In this document: positions 18,761 through 26,967 of the stretch, in pieces
Layout of the letters: each line of letters opens with the position of its first letter
Numbering within the stretch: position 1 is the stretch's first letter
Assembly: GCA_002788135.1 (NCBI GenBank)
Contig: PFQT01000051.1
Span: 1-34,860, forward strand
Direction: 5' to 3'
Length of the DNA: 34,860 bases
Origin: Candidatus Yonathbacteria bacterium CG_4_8_14_3_um_filter_46_25
GTDB taxonomy: Bacteria; Patescibacteriota; Minisyncoccia; Phycocordibacterales; UBA1539
Position numbers and translations under genes: made by a program
The notes under the pieces: model-generated
The model's input: only the letters and a program-made list of their open reading frames with translations
Told to the model about the DNA's origin: nothing
The model's database searches: none

Positions 18761-18789
18761 ATCATAGCGACTTTCCGACCCTTTTGCAA
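18761..18789 (-). promoter_or_regulatory. Sigma70-like promoter of ileS
   Basis: Minus strand TTGCAA-N17-TATGAT-N6-ATG. Confidence 0.6.
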
Positions 18790-18978
18790 AAATATCAACA
18801 CGCGCATAACGAGTTCCGCGCCAACCGCGCCTTTTCATGCGCTGTAATATGAGAAGGTCTGCGATAAGGATGCCCCGACGTCTCCCCCGCTTTTCCACAC
18901 GCAATCCCTACCGACCTTTTCTCCAGAGGTTCGTTTTAACAAACGAGATGACTTTTGCTTTCCCGCGTAGCCATGGAG

Positions 18979-19029
18979 CGCAAAAACCCTTGAGGCATAA
19001 TAGTATGACGGTGAAAAGGGGTTTTTTGC
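18979..19029 (-). terminator. Probable rho-independent terminator downstream of the TPR/PsbP-like genes
   Basis: GCAAAAAACCCC...CAAGGGTTTTTGC inverted repeat. Confidence 0.5.
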
Positions 19030-19087
19030 GGGAAGGACAAGCGGAAAACGAAAGTGGCGCATTTTTCGCTAACCTATGGGGAAAGGG

Positions 19088-19597
19088 TCAGTGGGGCACA
19101 ACTTCAAAGGTTCGATAGAACAGATCAAAATTGTCATACATCCCCGGTGCCGGCTGTGCATTATAAATCTTGTAGGTTATCACCCCGCGTTTCGTCTGCG
19201 CGCTCATGAGGATGTAATACCATCGATACCCGCGGTATTCCGGCTTATCAACTTCCACCACGATGACCTCTGCCGTAAACCCGCCGAGCCCCTTGATGTC
19301 TTTGACAATGCGCGCCTTCCCGCCATATTGCGGCGCGTCAAATTTTTTTTCTATCTCGCGAATCATCTGGTCTTGCGTCAAGCCGCGTCCGAGAGGATAC
19401 GCTTCTATGCGATAGGTCTCGTAGGATTCGTGCGTCTTGGAAGAAGGTGTGCTGATTTCCTCGCCAAAACTCATGAAATCGCTCTGGTCACCCTCGTCGG
19501 CAGATTCCGCGGAAGAAAACACTCTCCACTCATTCGGGTGTCTCACCGTATAGGAATACCGTTCGTTCATATACGTCCCCCAGGAAAGGAGCTTCAA
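19088..19597 (-). CDS. PsbP-like domain hypothetical protein
   Basis: WGTYMNERYSYTVRHPNEWRVFSS...YRIEAYPLGRGLTQDQMIREIEKKF...KIYNAQPAPGMYDNFDLFYRTFEVV. TTG start overlaps the upstream stop (TTGA), or ATG at MNERYS. Confidence 0.6.
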   Translation of the reverse strand: MKLLSWGTYMNERYSYTVRHPNEWRVFSSAESADEGDQSDFMSFGEEISTPSSKTHESYETYRIEAYPLGRGLTQDQMIREIEKKFDAPQYGGKARIVKDIKGLGGFTAEVIVVEVDKPEYRGYRWYYILMSAQTKRGVITYKIYNAQPAPGMYDNFDLFYRTFEVVPH

Positions 19598-20979
19598 TTC
19601 TTCTTTGATTCCCCGGCGTCCGGCGACCCCAAAGACAGAGCGATATCAAAATGCTCTTTGGCTTTCTCGCTTTCTCCGGTTCGCGCATATATAGTGCCCA
19701 TATTTTGATGCGGAAGATACCAATGTGCATCAATCTCGACCGCTTTCTCAAAATACTCAAGCGCACGGGGATACTCTTCCTTCTCTTTGAACAAAGCGCC
19801 CAGATTGTTGTACGCTTTCACGTAAGACGGGTCTCTCTCAAGCGCCTTATTCCAATACTCTTCCGCTTGCGGATAATCGCCCATCTCGCGATAAACTAAT
19901 CCGAGATTGTTGTACGATTGCGCATATTTCGGGTCAAGCTCAATCGCTCGTCGCAGTTCGCGGACGGCCGCAGAGTTATCCCCGTAGGCAAAATACGCGA
20001 GTCCGAGCGCATTTTGAATATGCGAATCCTGCGGGTCCATGGCGTTGGCAATCAGCGCTTCCATAAGCGCGCCCATTGGATCGTTCGCGTCTTCCCGATA
20101 AAATATGGAGAGGTTCATATGCGCGGTCGCGTTATGTAAGTCGACCTCAATCGCTTTTTTGTATGACGAAATCTCTTTATTCTTGTCCCCCGATTCGCCA
20201 TACACGATACCTTGGTAGTTGTAAAATCCGGAAAATCTCGGCTCCGTGGCGATTCCTTTGTCGATTGCAGCCTGCGCGGCGGAGAGAGCGCCATTATCGA
20301 CGACCTTCTCTATCTCGGCAAATTGTTGCCGAACGGTCCCGGCCATTAAAGAGATATGCCAGTTCGGCACGGTTCCATTGAGGGCGATAGTGGTCTTCCA
20401 CATCGCCACATCCGCAGAGTTTTTGTCGGGTGATTTTTCGCCGAGAATGTACGCCCGCCACACGTTATATATCTCCTCGCCGTCCGGAATCCCGTTGCCG
20501 TTGCTGTCGGCATTCTCCGGATCGGTCCCGTAAATATTCATCTCATCAATATTCGATATGCCGTCTCGATCGCGGTCGGGATCCTCGATATTTTGAACGC
20601 CGATTTTTATCAAGAAATCATGTGCGTCTAAAACGGAGTGGCAAAAAGAATTTTCGGGATCAAGCTCAAGCGCTGTAGTTAATTCTTGCCGTGCTCTCGT
20701 CAAGTAGTCTTCTTTTTGCGAAATACTCACCTCTTCCGATAATGTATACAGATAGGAACTCGCGAGATTGCACCGAAGTATTGCATGCTCACCGTTATGA
20801 GCGATTCCCTCTTGGAAAAGGGCGACGGCGCTGTCCGTGTTGCCTCGTCTGTTTTCAATCAGCCCCATTCCCCAATATACATCCGCGTTTTCCGCGTCAA
20901 GCAACCACGCCTGATTAAATCGCCGCATGGCGGCATCCGTGTCTCCCGCGTCAAAAAAGCTCCACGCTTGTTCAATCAC
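19594..20979 (-). CDS. Tetratricopeptide-repeat protein with thrombospondin type-3-like Ca-binding segment; possibly continuous with the 21015-21275 ORF through a -1 frameshift
   Basis: Multiple TPRs (YAQSYNNLGLVYREMGDYPQAEEYWNKALERDPSYVKAYNNLGALFKEKEEYPRALEYFEKAVEID); DPDRDRDGISNIDEMNIYGTDPENADSNGNGIPDGEE. GTG start in this frame. Confidence 0.85.
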   Translation of the reverse strand: MIEQAWSFFDAGDTDAAMRRFNQAWLLDAENADVYWGMGLIENRRGNTDSAVALFQEGIAHNGEHAILRCNLASSYLYTLSEEVSISQKEDYLTRARQELTTALELDPENSFCHSVLDAHDFLIKIGVQNIEDPDRDRDGISNIDEMNIYGTDPENADSNGNGIPDGEEIYNVWRAYILGEKSPDKNSADVAMWKTTIALNGTVPNWHISLMAGTVRQQFAEIEKVVDNGALSAAQAAIDKGIATEPRFSGFYNYQGIVYGESGDKNKEISSYKKAIEVDLHNATAHMNLSIFYREDANDPMGALMEALIANAMDPQDSHIQNALGLAYFAYGDNSAAVRELRRAIELDPKYAQSYNNLGLVYREMGDYPQAEEYWNKALERDPSYVKAYNNLGALFKEKEEYPRALEYFEKAVEIDAHWYLPHQNMGTIYARTGESEKAKEHFDIALSLGSPDAGESKKN

Positions 20980-21014
20980 CGTGGCAGAAACTGCTTCACG
21001 CGATGGTCCCCATT

Positions 21015-21275
21015 TTATCGCTCCTTCGATAAACTTTTCATCGGCTTTTTTTGCGCGGATGTTTTTTCCTTACCACCATACTTTGAAAGCAGACTGATGT
21101 CTTCGTATCCCTGATCTGTTTCCAATTCTTCATGCTTCGCTGTCGTATTTTCATAGAACTCCTGCAACACGCCATAAAAAGGGATGCCATTGGAAAACAT
21201 CGGGGCCATCACCATCACTGCTCCCAACACAAAACAGCCAAGAACAAGGAGCGCAATAATAGCCGATCTGTCCAT
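21015..21275 (-). CDS. Short membrane-anchored ORF (candidate N-terminus of the TPR protein)
   Basis: MDRSAIIALLVLGCFVLGAVMVMAPMFSNGIPFYGVLQEFYENTTAKHEELETDQGYEDISLLSKYGGKEKTSAQKKPMKSLSKER; one TM helix. Confidence 0.6.
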   Translation of the reverse strand: MDRSAIIALLVLGCFVLGAVMVMAPMFSNGIPFYGVLQEFYENTTAKHEELETDQGYEDISLLSKYGGKEKTSAQKKPMKSLSKER

Positions 21276-21297
21276 AAAATGAAAATGACTGATATTT

Positions 21298-21588
21298 TTA
21301 AGATACCCTCGCGCGCGTGGCATGGAATTCATCGTACGCCATCACGAGCGCATCGCCGTCTAGTTTCTTGAATCCGTCACAATCTTCTTCCGATATGACA
21401 CCATTCTTTACCAAAATCGCCAATTCTTCAAAAATCAATTCTTTCAGCTCCGGTTCGAGTGTATTGCTTCTCGCGCCAAACAACAACCTCCCGAGCAACG
21501 ACCTCTTCTTTTCCGGCGTGCTTCCATAACTCTTGTTTTGAGCGATGGATAAATATTTTTCCGCGAGTGTTTTGTGTTCAAAAGCCAT
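21298..21588 (-). CDS. Hypothetical protein, 96 aa
   Basis: MAFEHKTLAEKYLSIAQNKSYGSTPEKKRSLLGRLLFGARSNTLEPELKELIFEELAILVKNGVISEEDCDGFKKLDGDALVMAYDEFHA; plausible codon use, between same-strand genes. Confidence 0.55.
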   Translation of the reverse strand: MAFEHKTLAEKYLSIAQNKSYGSTPEKKRSLLGRLLFGARSNTLEPELKELIFEELAILVKNGVISEEDCDGFKKLDGDALVMAYDEFHATRARVS

Positions 21589-21666
21589 AACCCATTATGA
21601 TACATCGTATACAAAAAGTATACACGATTTTTCTCTTTGCAGGAATACTGTAAAAAAATATTGATA

Positions 21667-21709
21667 GCCGGTAATTTATTGGACATTCGGTGTCCAATAA
21701 ATTACCGGC
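21667..21709. repeat. Perfect 19-bp inverted repeat with 5-nt loop directly after argS stop (probable terminator hairpin)
   Basis: GCCGGTAATTTATTGGACA-TTCGG-TGTCCAATAAATTACCGGC. Confidence 0.85.
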
Positions 21710-21710
21710 A

Positions 21711-23285
21711 CTACATTTCGGCAGGCGCGGAGACGCCCATGAGCGCGAGCGCCTCCGAAATGGTTTGCTTGGCGACCTTCACCAGTTCAAGCGCGCCGCT
21801 GTTCACCTTGCCGCGGTCGTGTATGCGTACATCACGATAAAATTGACTAAACGCACTCGCAAGCTCGTAGGAATACGTCGTGAGTTTGTGCACTTGATAA
21901 TCCTCTGAAATATCTTTCACCACCTCGGAGAAACGCAAAATCTTCACGACAAGCGCCCGACCGGCAGGTTCTTTGATGGATTCGATAACGCCGCGCCCGT
22001 CCATATTCTCCCCCTCCGTTTTCTTGATGATTGAATGCGCGCGCGCGTGCGCGTACTGCGCATAATAGACCGGGTTCTTCGCTGACTGCTCACGTGCAAG
22101 CGCCAAGTCAAAATCCATGTGCGTGCTGATCGCTTTCTCCGCAAAGAACCAGCGCACCACGTCGATACCAAGCTCGTCAACAAGGTCTTCAAGTAAAATA
22201 ATCGTCCCCGCGCGCTTTGACATTTTTTTGCTCGTACCGTTTTCCTTGAGTGAAACAAGTTGAGTGATAAAAATGCGGAAATCACCCTCCCATCCGAGCA
22301 TATTCTTCACCGCCATCATTCGCTTCACGTGTCCGTGGTGGTCCGCGCCCCACACATCGATCACACTATCGAATCCGCGCGAGAACTTATCGGCGTGATA
22401 GGCGATATCAGAGATGAAGTAACTGTTGCTCCCGTCGCTTCGCACGATAACGCGCTTTTCATCGTCGCCCCCGCGAGAAGTATCGAGCCAAAGCGCTCCC
22501 TCTTCCTCAATCACCATCCCTTGGACACGCAGTTCGCCAATTATTTTTTCGGCCAATTGTTGCACTCGAATGTTGCCATCTTCGGAATACCAGCGGTCGA
22601 TTCTGATACCAAGCTTCTTTTCAATAAAATACTCGTTGGCTTTTTCGATCTTCCTGGCAAGGGCAAATCCTGCGTCTGCTTCGCTCATGCCGGAAAAGTC
22701 GGTCTCACCAATGAGCGCCTCGAGTTTTGTCGTCTTATACTGTTTTCCTTTCCCGAGCGCCGTTTTACCGAGCTCTCGTATCTGCACGCTCTCCCGCGAG
22801 TCGTTGATGTAATATTCACGCGTCACACTCGCGCCGGCGGCCTCAAGCACCCGCGCGAGAATGTCGCCATAAAACGCGCCACGCCCGTGGCCGATATGCA
22901 GATCACCAGTGGGATTTGCCGAAATAAATTCAATGTGTATCTTTTGCCCCAACCGAAAATCAAAATTTTTTCCGCGCCTGCGCGCGAACCGTTCGAATAA
23001 TCTCAAAAGTGCCGTCTCGTTCAATATGAAATTAATATACCCTGGCCCTTCAACGCCGATCTCAATATCGGCACAAGCCGATGTCCTCCGAAAAGCGGCG
23101 GCAAGTTCTTCCGCCAACACGCGCGGTGTTTTCCCCGCCTGTTTTGCAAAAATAAGCGCGGCGCTTGTCATATAATCCGCGCGCACTCCCGCCGGAGGTG
23201 CTCCCACACGAAAGCTTCCGTTCGGTGTTAAAATGAATTCTTCAAGTGTTTTTCGTATCAAATCTTCGAGTTCGTTTCGTGTCAT
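21711..23285 (-). CDS. argS: Arginyl-tRNA synthetase
   Basis: FISANPTGDLHIGHGRGAFYGDILARVLEAAG; KKMSKRAGTIILLEDLVDE; C-terminal anticodon-binding helices. Confidence 0.96.
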   Translation of the reverse strand: MTRNELEDLIRKTLEEFILTPNGSFRVGAPPAGVRADYMTSAALIFAKQAGKTPRVLAEELAAAFRRTSACADIEIGVEGPGYINFILNETALLRLFERFARRRGKNFDFRLGQKIHIEFISANPTGDLHIGHGRGAFYGDILARVLEAAGASVTREYYINDSRESVQIRELGKTALGKGKQYKTTKLEALIGETDFSGMSEADAGFALARKIEKANEYFIEKKLGIRIDRWYSEDGNIRVQQLAEKIIGELRVQGMVIEEEGALWLDTSRGGDDEKRVIVRSDGSNSYFISDIAYHADKFSRGFDSVIDVWGADHHGHVKRMMAVKNMLGWEGDFRIFITQLVSLKENGTSKKMSKRAGTIILLEDLVDELGIDVVRWFFAEKAISTHMDFDLALAREQSAKNPVYYAQYAHARAHSIIKKTEGENMDGRGVIESIKEPAGRALVVKILRFSEVVKDISEDYQVHKLTTYSYELASAFSQFYRDVRIHDRGKVNSGALELVKVAKQTISEALALMGVSAPAEM

Positions 23286-23287
23286 GG

Positions 23288-23617
23288 TTATCGGTTATCA
23301 CCACTGCCACCAAGCATCCCCCGCTCCTTGCGGGAAAAAAGTTTTTCTATGTTTTTTCGCGCGATGTCGTCAAGCTCAAGACCGAGTTCCGAAGCGACCT
23401 GCGCCACGTACCAGAGCACATCGCCGAGCTCTTTTTTAATCTCCTCGCGTTTTTCCGGAGAAACCTCTCCACCGTCATCGCGAATCACTTTTTTTATCTT
23501 CTCGGCAACCTCGCCCGCCTCACCAACAAGACCAAGCGTCGGGTAGATATAGTTCCCGCCAACATCTGGATACAATGCCGTTTTTCGCGATTCTTTTTGA
23601 TATTTACTAAAATCCAT
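23288..23617 (-). CDS. MazG-like nucleotide pyrophosphohydrolase
   Basis: LGLVGEAGEVAEKIKKVIRDDGGEVSPEKREEIKKELGDVLWYVAQVASELGLELDDIARKNIEKL (EExxE...ExxD pattern). Start at MDFSKYQKESRKTALYP. Confidence 0.9.
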   Translation of the reverse strand: MDFSKYQKESRKTALYPDVGGNYIYPTLGLVGEAGEVAEKIKKVIRDDGGEVSPEKREEIKKELGDVLWYVAQVASELGLELDDIARKNIEKLFSRKERGMLGGSGDNR

Positions 23618-23623
23618 ACGGCT

Positions 23624-23629
23624 ATTGTA
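23624..23629 (-). promoter_or_regulatory. -10 box (TACAAT) of mazG-like gene
   Basis: Minus strand TACAAT-N6-ATG. Confidence 0.5.
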
Positions 23630-23652
23630 GCACAGTAACCGGCGCAAAAGAA

Positions 23653-23683
23653 AAGCCCCGCCCTATTTCTAATAGGACGGGGC
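23653..23683 (-). terminator. Hairpin terminator between dcd-like and mazG-like genes
   Basis: AGCCCCGCCCTATT-TCT-AATAGGACGGGGCT, one mismatch in the stem. Confidence 0.6.
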
Positions 23684-23699
23684 TCGGAATAAGTAACCA

Positions 23700-24821
23700 C
23701 TATCCCGACCACGCGATTTCACGATCCTTGAAGTGTTTCGAGAGTGACGGACCGCCGCCTGTGTAATGCGAACCGGCACCTTGTCCATAGAGCCGGTTAG
23801 GCACTTCTTGCGTCCTCTCAAACACCATTCGACAAATACGCTGGCCGTCATAGAGACGCTGAGGAACGTCCCTGGCCCGCACTTCGAGCACAACATGCGT
23901 TCCCGCCTTACCGCCGAAACCATTATCGAAGAAGCCGGCATAATGACTGCGGAACTCTCCCGATGATACATCGTAGGGAACGATCTCCGCGCAACAGGTA
24001 GGTGGGATTCTTACCCGTTCTTTGGTTGTCAGTAAATAAAATCTGCCGGGCGTCAACACTAAATCATCATTCCGCGGCCGCTTGATCGGAATCCAGAAAT
24101 CTTCGACCTCGTGATGGCCGTTTCCCGAAAGATCAAGACAGGCAGTCGGATTTGCCTTTGCCTCGAAACCGACGACATCCCGGCTAAGATCAATATGAAA
24201 AAAGTACCCCCGATTAAAGATTTCAACATCGTCAAGCGGCATTACGCCGCCGTCTTTGCCGTGTATGACTCCATACTCCGAGTGAAGCGCCGCAAGCGCG
24301 CCATCCGAGAGCAACTCTTCCCGGTCACGCACGCGGAATTGCGTCATTTCAAGGCCGGGCGTGATAATCGTATTGAACGAGAGAGGCATGATCTCAAGAT
24401 ACAGCGGGCCGTTATATCCCGCCTCCGTGCGATCGTATTGCGTCTCATGATCAACAATGACCCGAACGAACGTATCGGTCCTTCCGATTGAACTTTTTGG
24501 AGAAGCAACCGCGGAGAACTGTTTCGCAAGCGCCAAAGACTCGTTGAGAGGAACAAGATAACACGCCCCGCGCGTCAGCATCGTTCCGGTCTCCTGAATC
24601 GCAAAATTAAACGGAGAGAAGCGATCGATTAAATCCGCCACTCGCTCGCCTTGCGATGGGAGCGCCGCCACATTCATGTGGTACACTCGATCACCAAGCG
24701 AGCAGTCAACCGTCGCCATCTGAATCTGCGCGTCGCTGATCGCTCCTCTTCGCGAGCGTATCATCGGGTCCTCGGCGACGCCTTGCGCGATACCTCGAAG
24801 TGTCTGCATGGGCAGTATCAT
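23700..24821 (-). CDS. Two-domain dCTP deaminase-like protein (DCD family)
   Basis: First half SPKSSIGRTDTFVRVI...GYNGPLYLEIMPLSFNTIITPGLEMTQFRV; second half FRSHYAGFFDNGFGGKAGTHVVLEVRARDVPQRLYDGQRICRMVFE. AGAAGGAGA SD upstream. Confidence 0.85.
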   Translation of the reverse strand: MILPMQTLRGIAQGVAEDPMIRSRRGAISDAQIQMATVDCSLGDRVYHMNVAALPSQGERVADLIDRFSPFNFAIQETGTMLTRGACYLVPLNESLALAKQFSAVASPKSSIGRTDTFVRVIVDHETQYDRTEAGYNGPLYLEIMPLSFNTIITPGLEMTQFRVRDREELLSDGALAALHSEYGVIHGKDGGVMPLDDVEIFNRGYFFHIDLSRDVVGFEAKANPTACLDLSGNGHHEVEDFWIPIKRPRNDDLVLTPGRFYLLTTKERVRIPPTCCAEIVPYDVSSGEFRSHYAGFFDNGFGGKAGTHVVLEVRARDVPQRLYDGQRICRMVFERTQEVPNRLYGQGAGSHYTGGGPSLSKHFKDREIAWSG

Positions 24822-24994
24822 TGAACATCTCCTTCTGTTGTGAAGTTCAAGTCTCCTTTCGTACTATCACAAAGCCATGAATAACGCAAAGTGTTGCCGA
24901 TGGCGCAACATTTGATCTTTTCGTCCCACTTCGTATACTCGACGGCAGAAGGTCATTGTCGTATCGTTATCAACCCTATAAGGGAGGCAGAGAA

Positions 24995-26374
24995 ATGCCC
25001 ATGTCAACTGAGAATTTGAAACATGTTGTTCGAAGAACGTCGAACGATGCGATGATACTCGTGCTCAACACGGGGGCGATCATCAATCCAGAAGCGGAAG
25101 CTATGCTCCAAGCGCTCCACTCGCGCTCGGCTGGAGGAATTGCGCGTCATCTTGAGGTACTCAAGAGAGAGGGTTCTGAGCGATTTATGTCCTTGTTCTA
25201 TGTCGGGTACGGACACAAGTCGATCGGCGACTGCGGCACGTGCACCATCTTCATCGAGGGTGTTTCGATGCTCGCCGCAAAAGCGATCCAGGATTGGCCG
25301 CTCTACTCGGGGCAAGAAGCGTCAACCCGATTCATTGATTTTGCCAAGCAGTCGTTTTTTGATCCAACAGATACGCCGGAAGGAACGGCGGTGCTCAATC
25401 GGTGGCGTTTGTTCTACCTGCGTGGAACCAGCGTTTTGCAAGATTTTCTCACGGAGAGATTTCCGAGACAAGCAGGCGAAAATGAGATTACCTACGAAAA
25501 AGCTATCAGGGCAAGGTCATTCGATGTTATGCGCGGATTTCTTCCGGCGGGAGCGGCGACCAATCTCGCGTGGCACACCAACCTGCGTCAGGCGGTCGAC
25601 CACCTTATGCTTTTACGCCACCATCCGCTTCACGAAGTACGCGACGTTGCCAATGCGATCGAAGACGCTCTCAAGGAAGCATTCCCAAGCTCGTTCGGTC
25701 AAAAGCGTCACGCGGAAATGGAGGAGTATAATGCGATGCTTTTGAGCGAACACATGTACTTCACTCGTAATAAGTGGCTCTGTAAGGAATTCGAGGTCGA
25801 GAGAGACGGTGTCGACAGAAGACAACTCGGACAGTACGAACACTTATTGCGCCGCCGACCGCCAAAAACCGAACTTCCGCGAATCGTTGGCGAATGCGGA
25901 ACACTGCAATTCGGATTCTGGCTTGATTTCGGTTCGTTCCGCGACGTACAACGACACCGGCCGGTCATTCAACAAATGCCACTGGTTGTTACGGACATCG
26001 GATTTGAACCGTGGTATCTTGACGAACTTCCTTCCGCGCTCAAGACGGAAGCGCAAAACCTCATTGAAGAACAAGATCGGGCGATCGCGCAGCTCAAGCG
26101 CGATGGAAATTTCCTGTCCCCTTTCGAGCGGCAGTATTACATCGCAATGGGATATCAAATCCCAAACCGTATCAGCGGGACCATTCCAGAATTCACTTAT
26201 CTCGTTGAACTGCGGGCGACGCGTTTTGTTCATCCGACACTCCGAAAACGTGCCCGGGAAATGGCGACGGCAATGCTTAAATTATATGGGGACTACGGGC
26301 TAGTCCTTCATCTGGATGACGACCACGATCGCTTCGATGTGCGACGCGGCGAACATGACATCGTGCAACGATAA
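24995..26374 (+). CDS. Double-domain ThyX-like (FAD-dependent thymidylate synthase-like) protein
   Basis: Half 1: QDWPLYSGQEASTRFIDF and LPAGAATNLAWHTNLRQAVDHLMLLRHHPLHEVRDVA. Half 2: VQRHRPVIQQMPLV and FTYLVELRATRFVHPTLRKRA. GGGAGG SD before the ATG at 24995. Confidence 0.8.
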   Translation: MPMSTENLKHVVRRTSNDAMILVLNTGAIINPEAEAMLQALHSRSAGGIARHLEVLKREGSERFMSLFYVGYGHKSIGDCGTCTIFIEGVSMLAAKAIQDWPLYSGQEASTRFIDFAKQSFFDPTDTPEGTAVLNRWRLFYLRGTSVLQDFLTERFPRQAGENEITYEKAIRARSFDVMRGFLPAGAATNLAWHTNLRQAVDHLMLLRHHPLHEVRDVANAIEDALKEAFPSSFGQKRHAEMEEYNAMLLSEHMYFTRNKWLCKEFEVERDGVDRRQLGQYEHLLRRRPPKTELPRIVGECGTLQFGFWLDFGSFRDVQRHRPVIQQMPLVVTDIGFEPWYLDELPSALKTEAQNLIEEQDRAIAQLKRDGNFLSPFERQYYIAMGYQIPNRISGTIPEFTYLVELRATRFVHPTLRKRAREMATAMLKLYGDYGLVLHLDDDHDRFDVRRGEHDIVQR

Positions 26375-26379
26375 CGGAA

Positions 26380-26411
26380 AACCCCCGCGAGGCAATAGCC
26401 TCGCGGGGGTT
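26380..26411 (+). terminator. Rho-independent terminator after thyX-like gene
   Basis: AACCCCCGCGAGGC-AATA-GCCTCGCGGGGGTT followed by CTTTATT; perfect 14-bp stem. Confidence 0.85.
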
Positions 26412-26442
26412 CTTTATTATGGTGAATCTAATCTTTTGAGCG

Positions 26443-26865
26443 TTATTTTATTTCAATGCCCATTGAGCGTGCCGTCCCTTCGATGATCTTTGCCGCGGCA
26501 TCAAGGTCGTGAGCGTTCAAGTCGGGCATTTTTTTCTCCGCGATCTCGCGTACACGCGCCGTGGTGATACTCCCCGCTTTCTTAACGAGATTCTTTCCGG
26601 ACCCCTTATCGACACCAGCCGCCTTCATGATGAGGTTCGCGGCAGGCGGCATTTTTAGTATAAAATCAAAACTTCGATCTTCATACACCGTTAATTCAAC
26701 GGGAATAATGTCGCCAATCATTTCTTTTGTCGCATCATTAAATCGTGTCATAAATTCGCTGATATTGACACCGGCCTGCCCAAGAACAGGACCGAGCGGA
26801 GGCGAAGGATTCGCTTTCCCCGCCGGCGCCTGCAGTTTGATCTTTTTCATTATTTTCTTCGCCAT
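26443..26865 (-). CDS. rplK: 50S ribosomal protein uL11
   Basis: [70 protein letters not shown]. Confidence 0.97.
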   Translation of the reverse strand: MAKKIMKKIKLQAPAGKANPSPPLGPVLGQAGVNISEFMTRFNDATKEMIGDIIPVELTVYEDRSFDFILKMPPAANLIMKAAGVDKGSGKNLVKKAGSITTARVREIAEKKMPDLNAHDLDAAAKIIEGTARSMGIEIK

Positions 26866-26967
26866 GGTTTTTCTTTTTTATTTATTTTGATACACGCAAA
26901 GTTCCATTCGATACTACCCCAAGTGCCGACAATTTGCAAATGAAGCCGACAAGAGGTACGCCATAGA

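Noticed and set aside
18835-19062. 75-aa minus-strand ORF upstream of ileS
   Set aside because: Overlaps the probable terminator hairpin and the ileS promoter region; composition looks random.
22260-23000. 246-aa + strand ORF
   Set aside because: Antisense to argS; no domain recognised.
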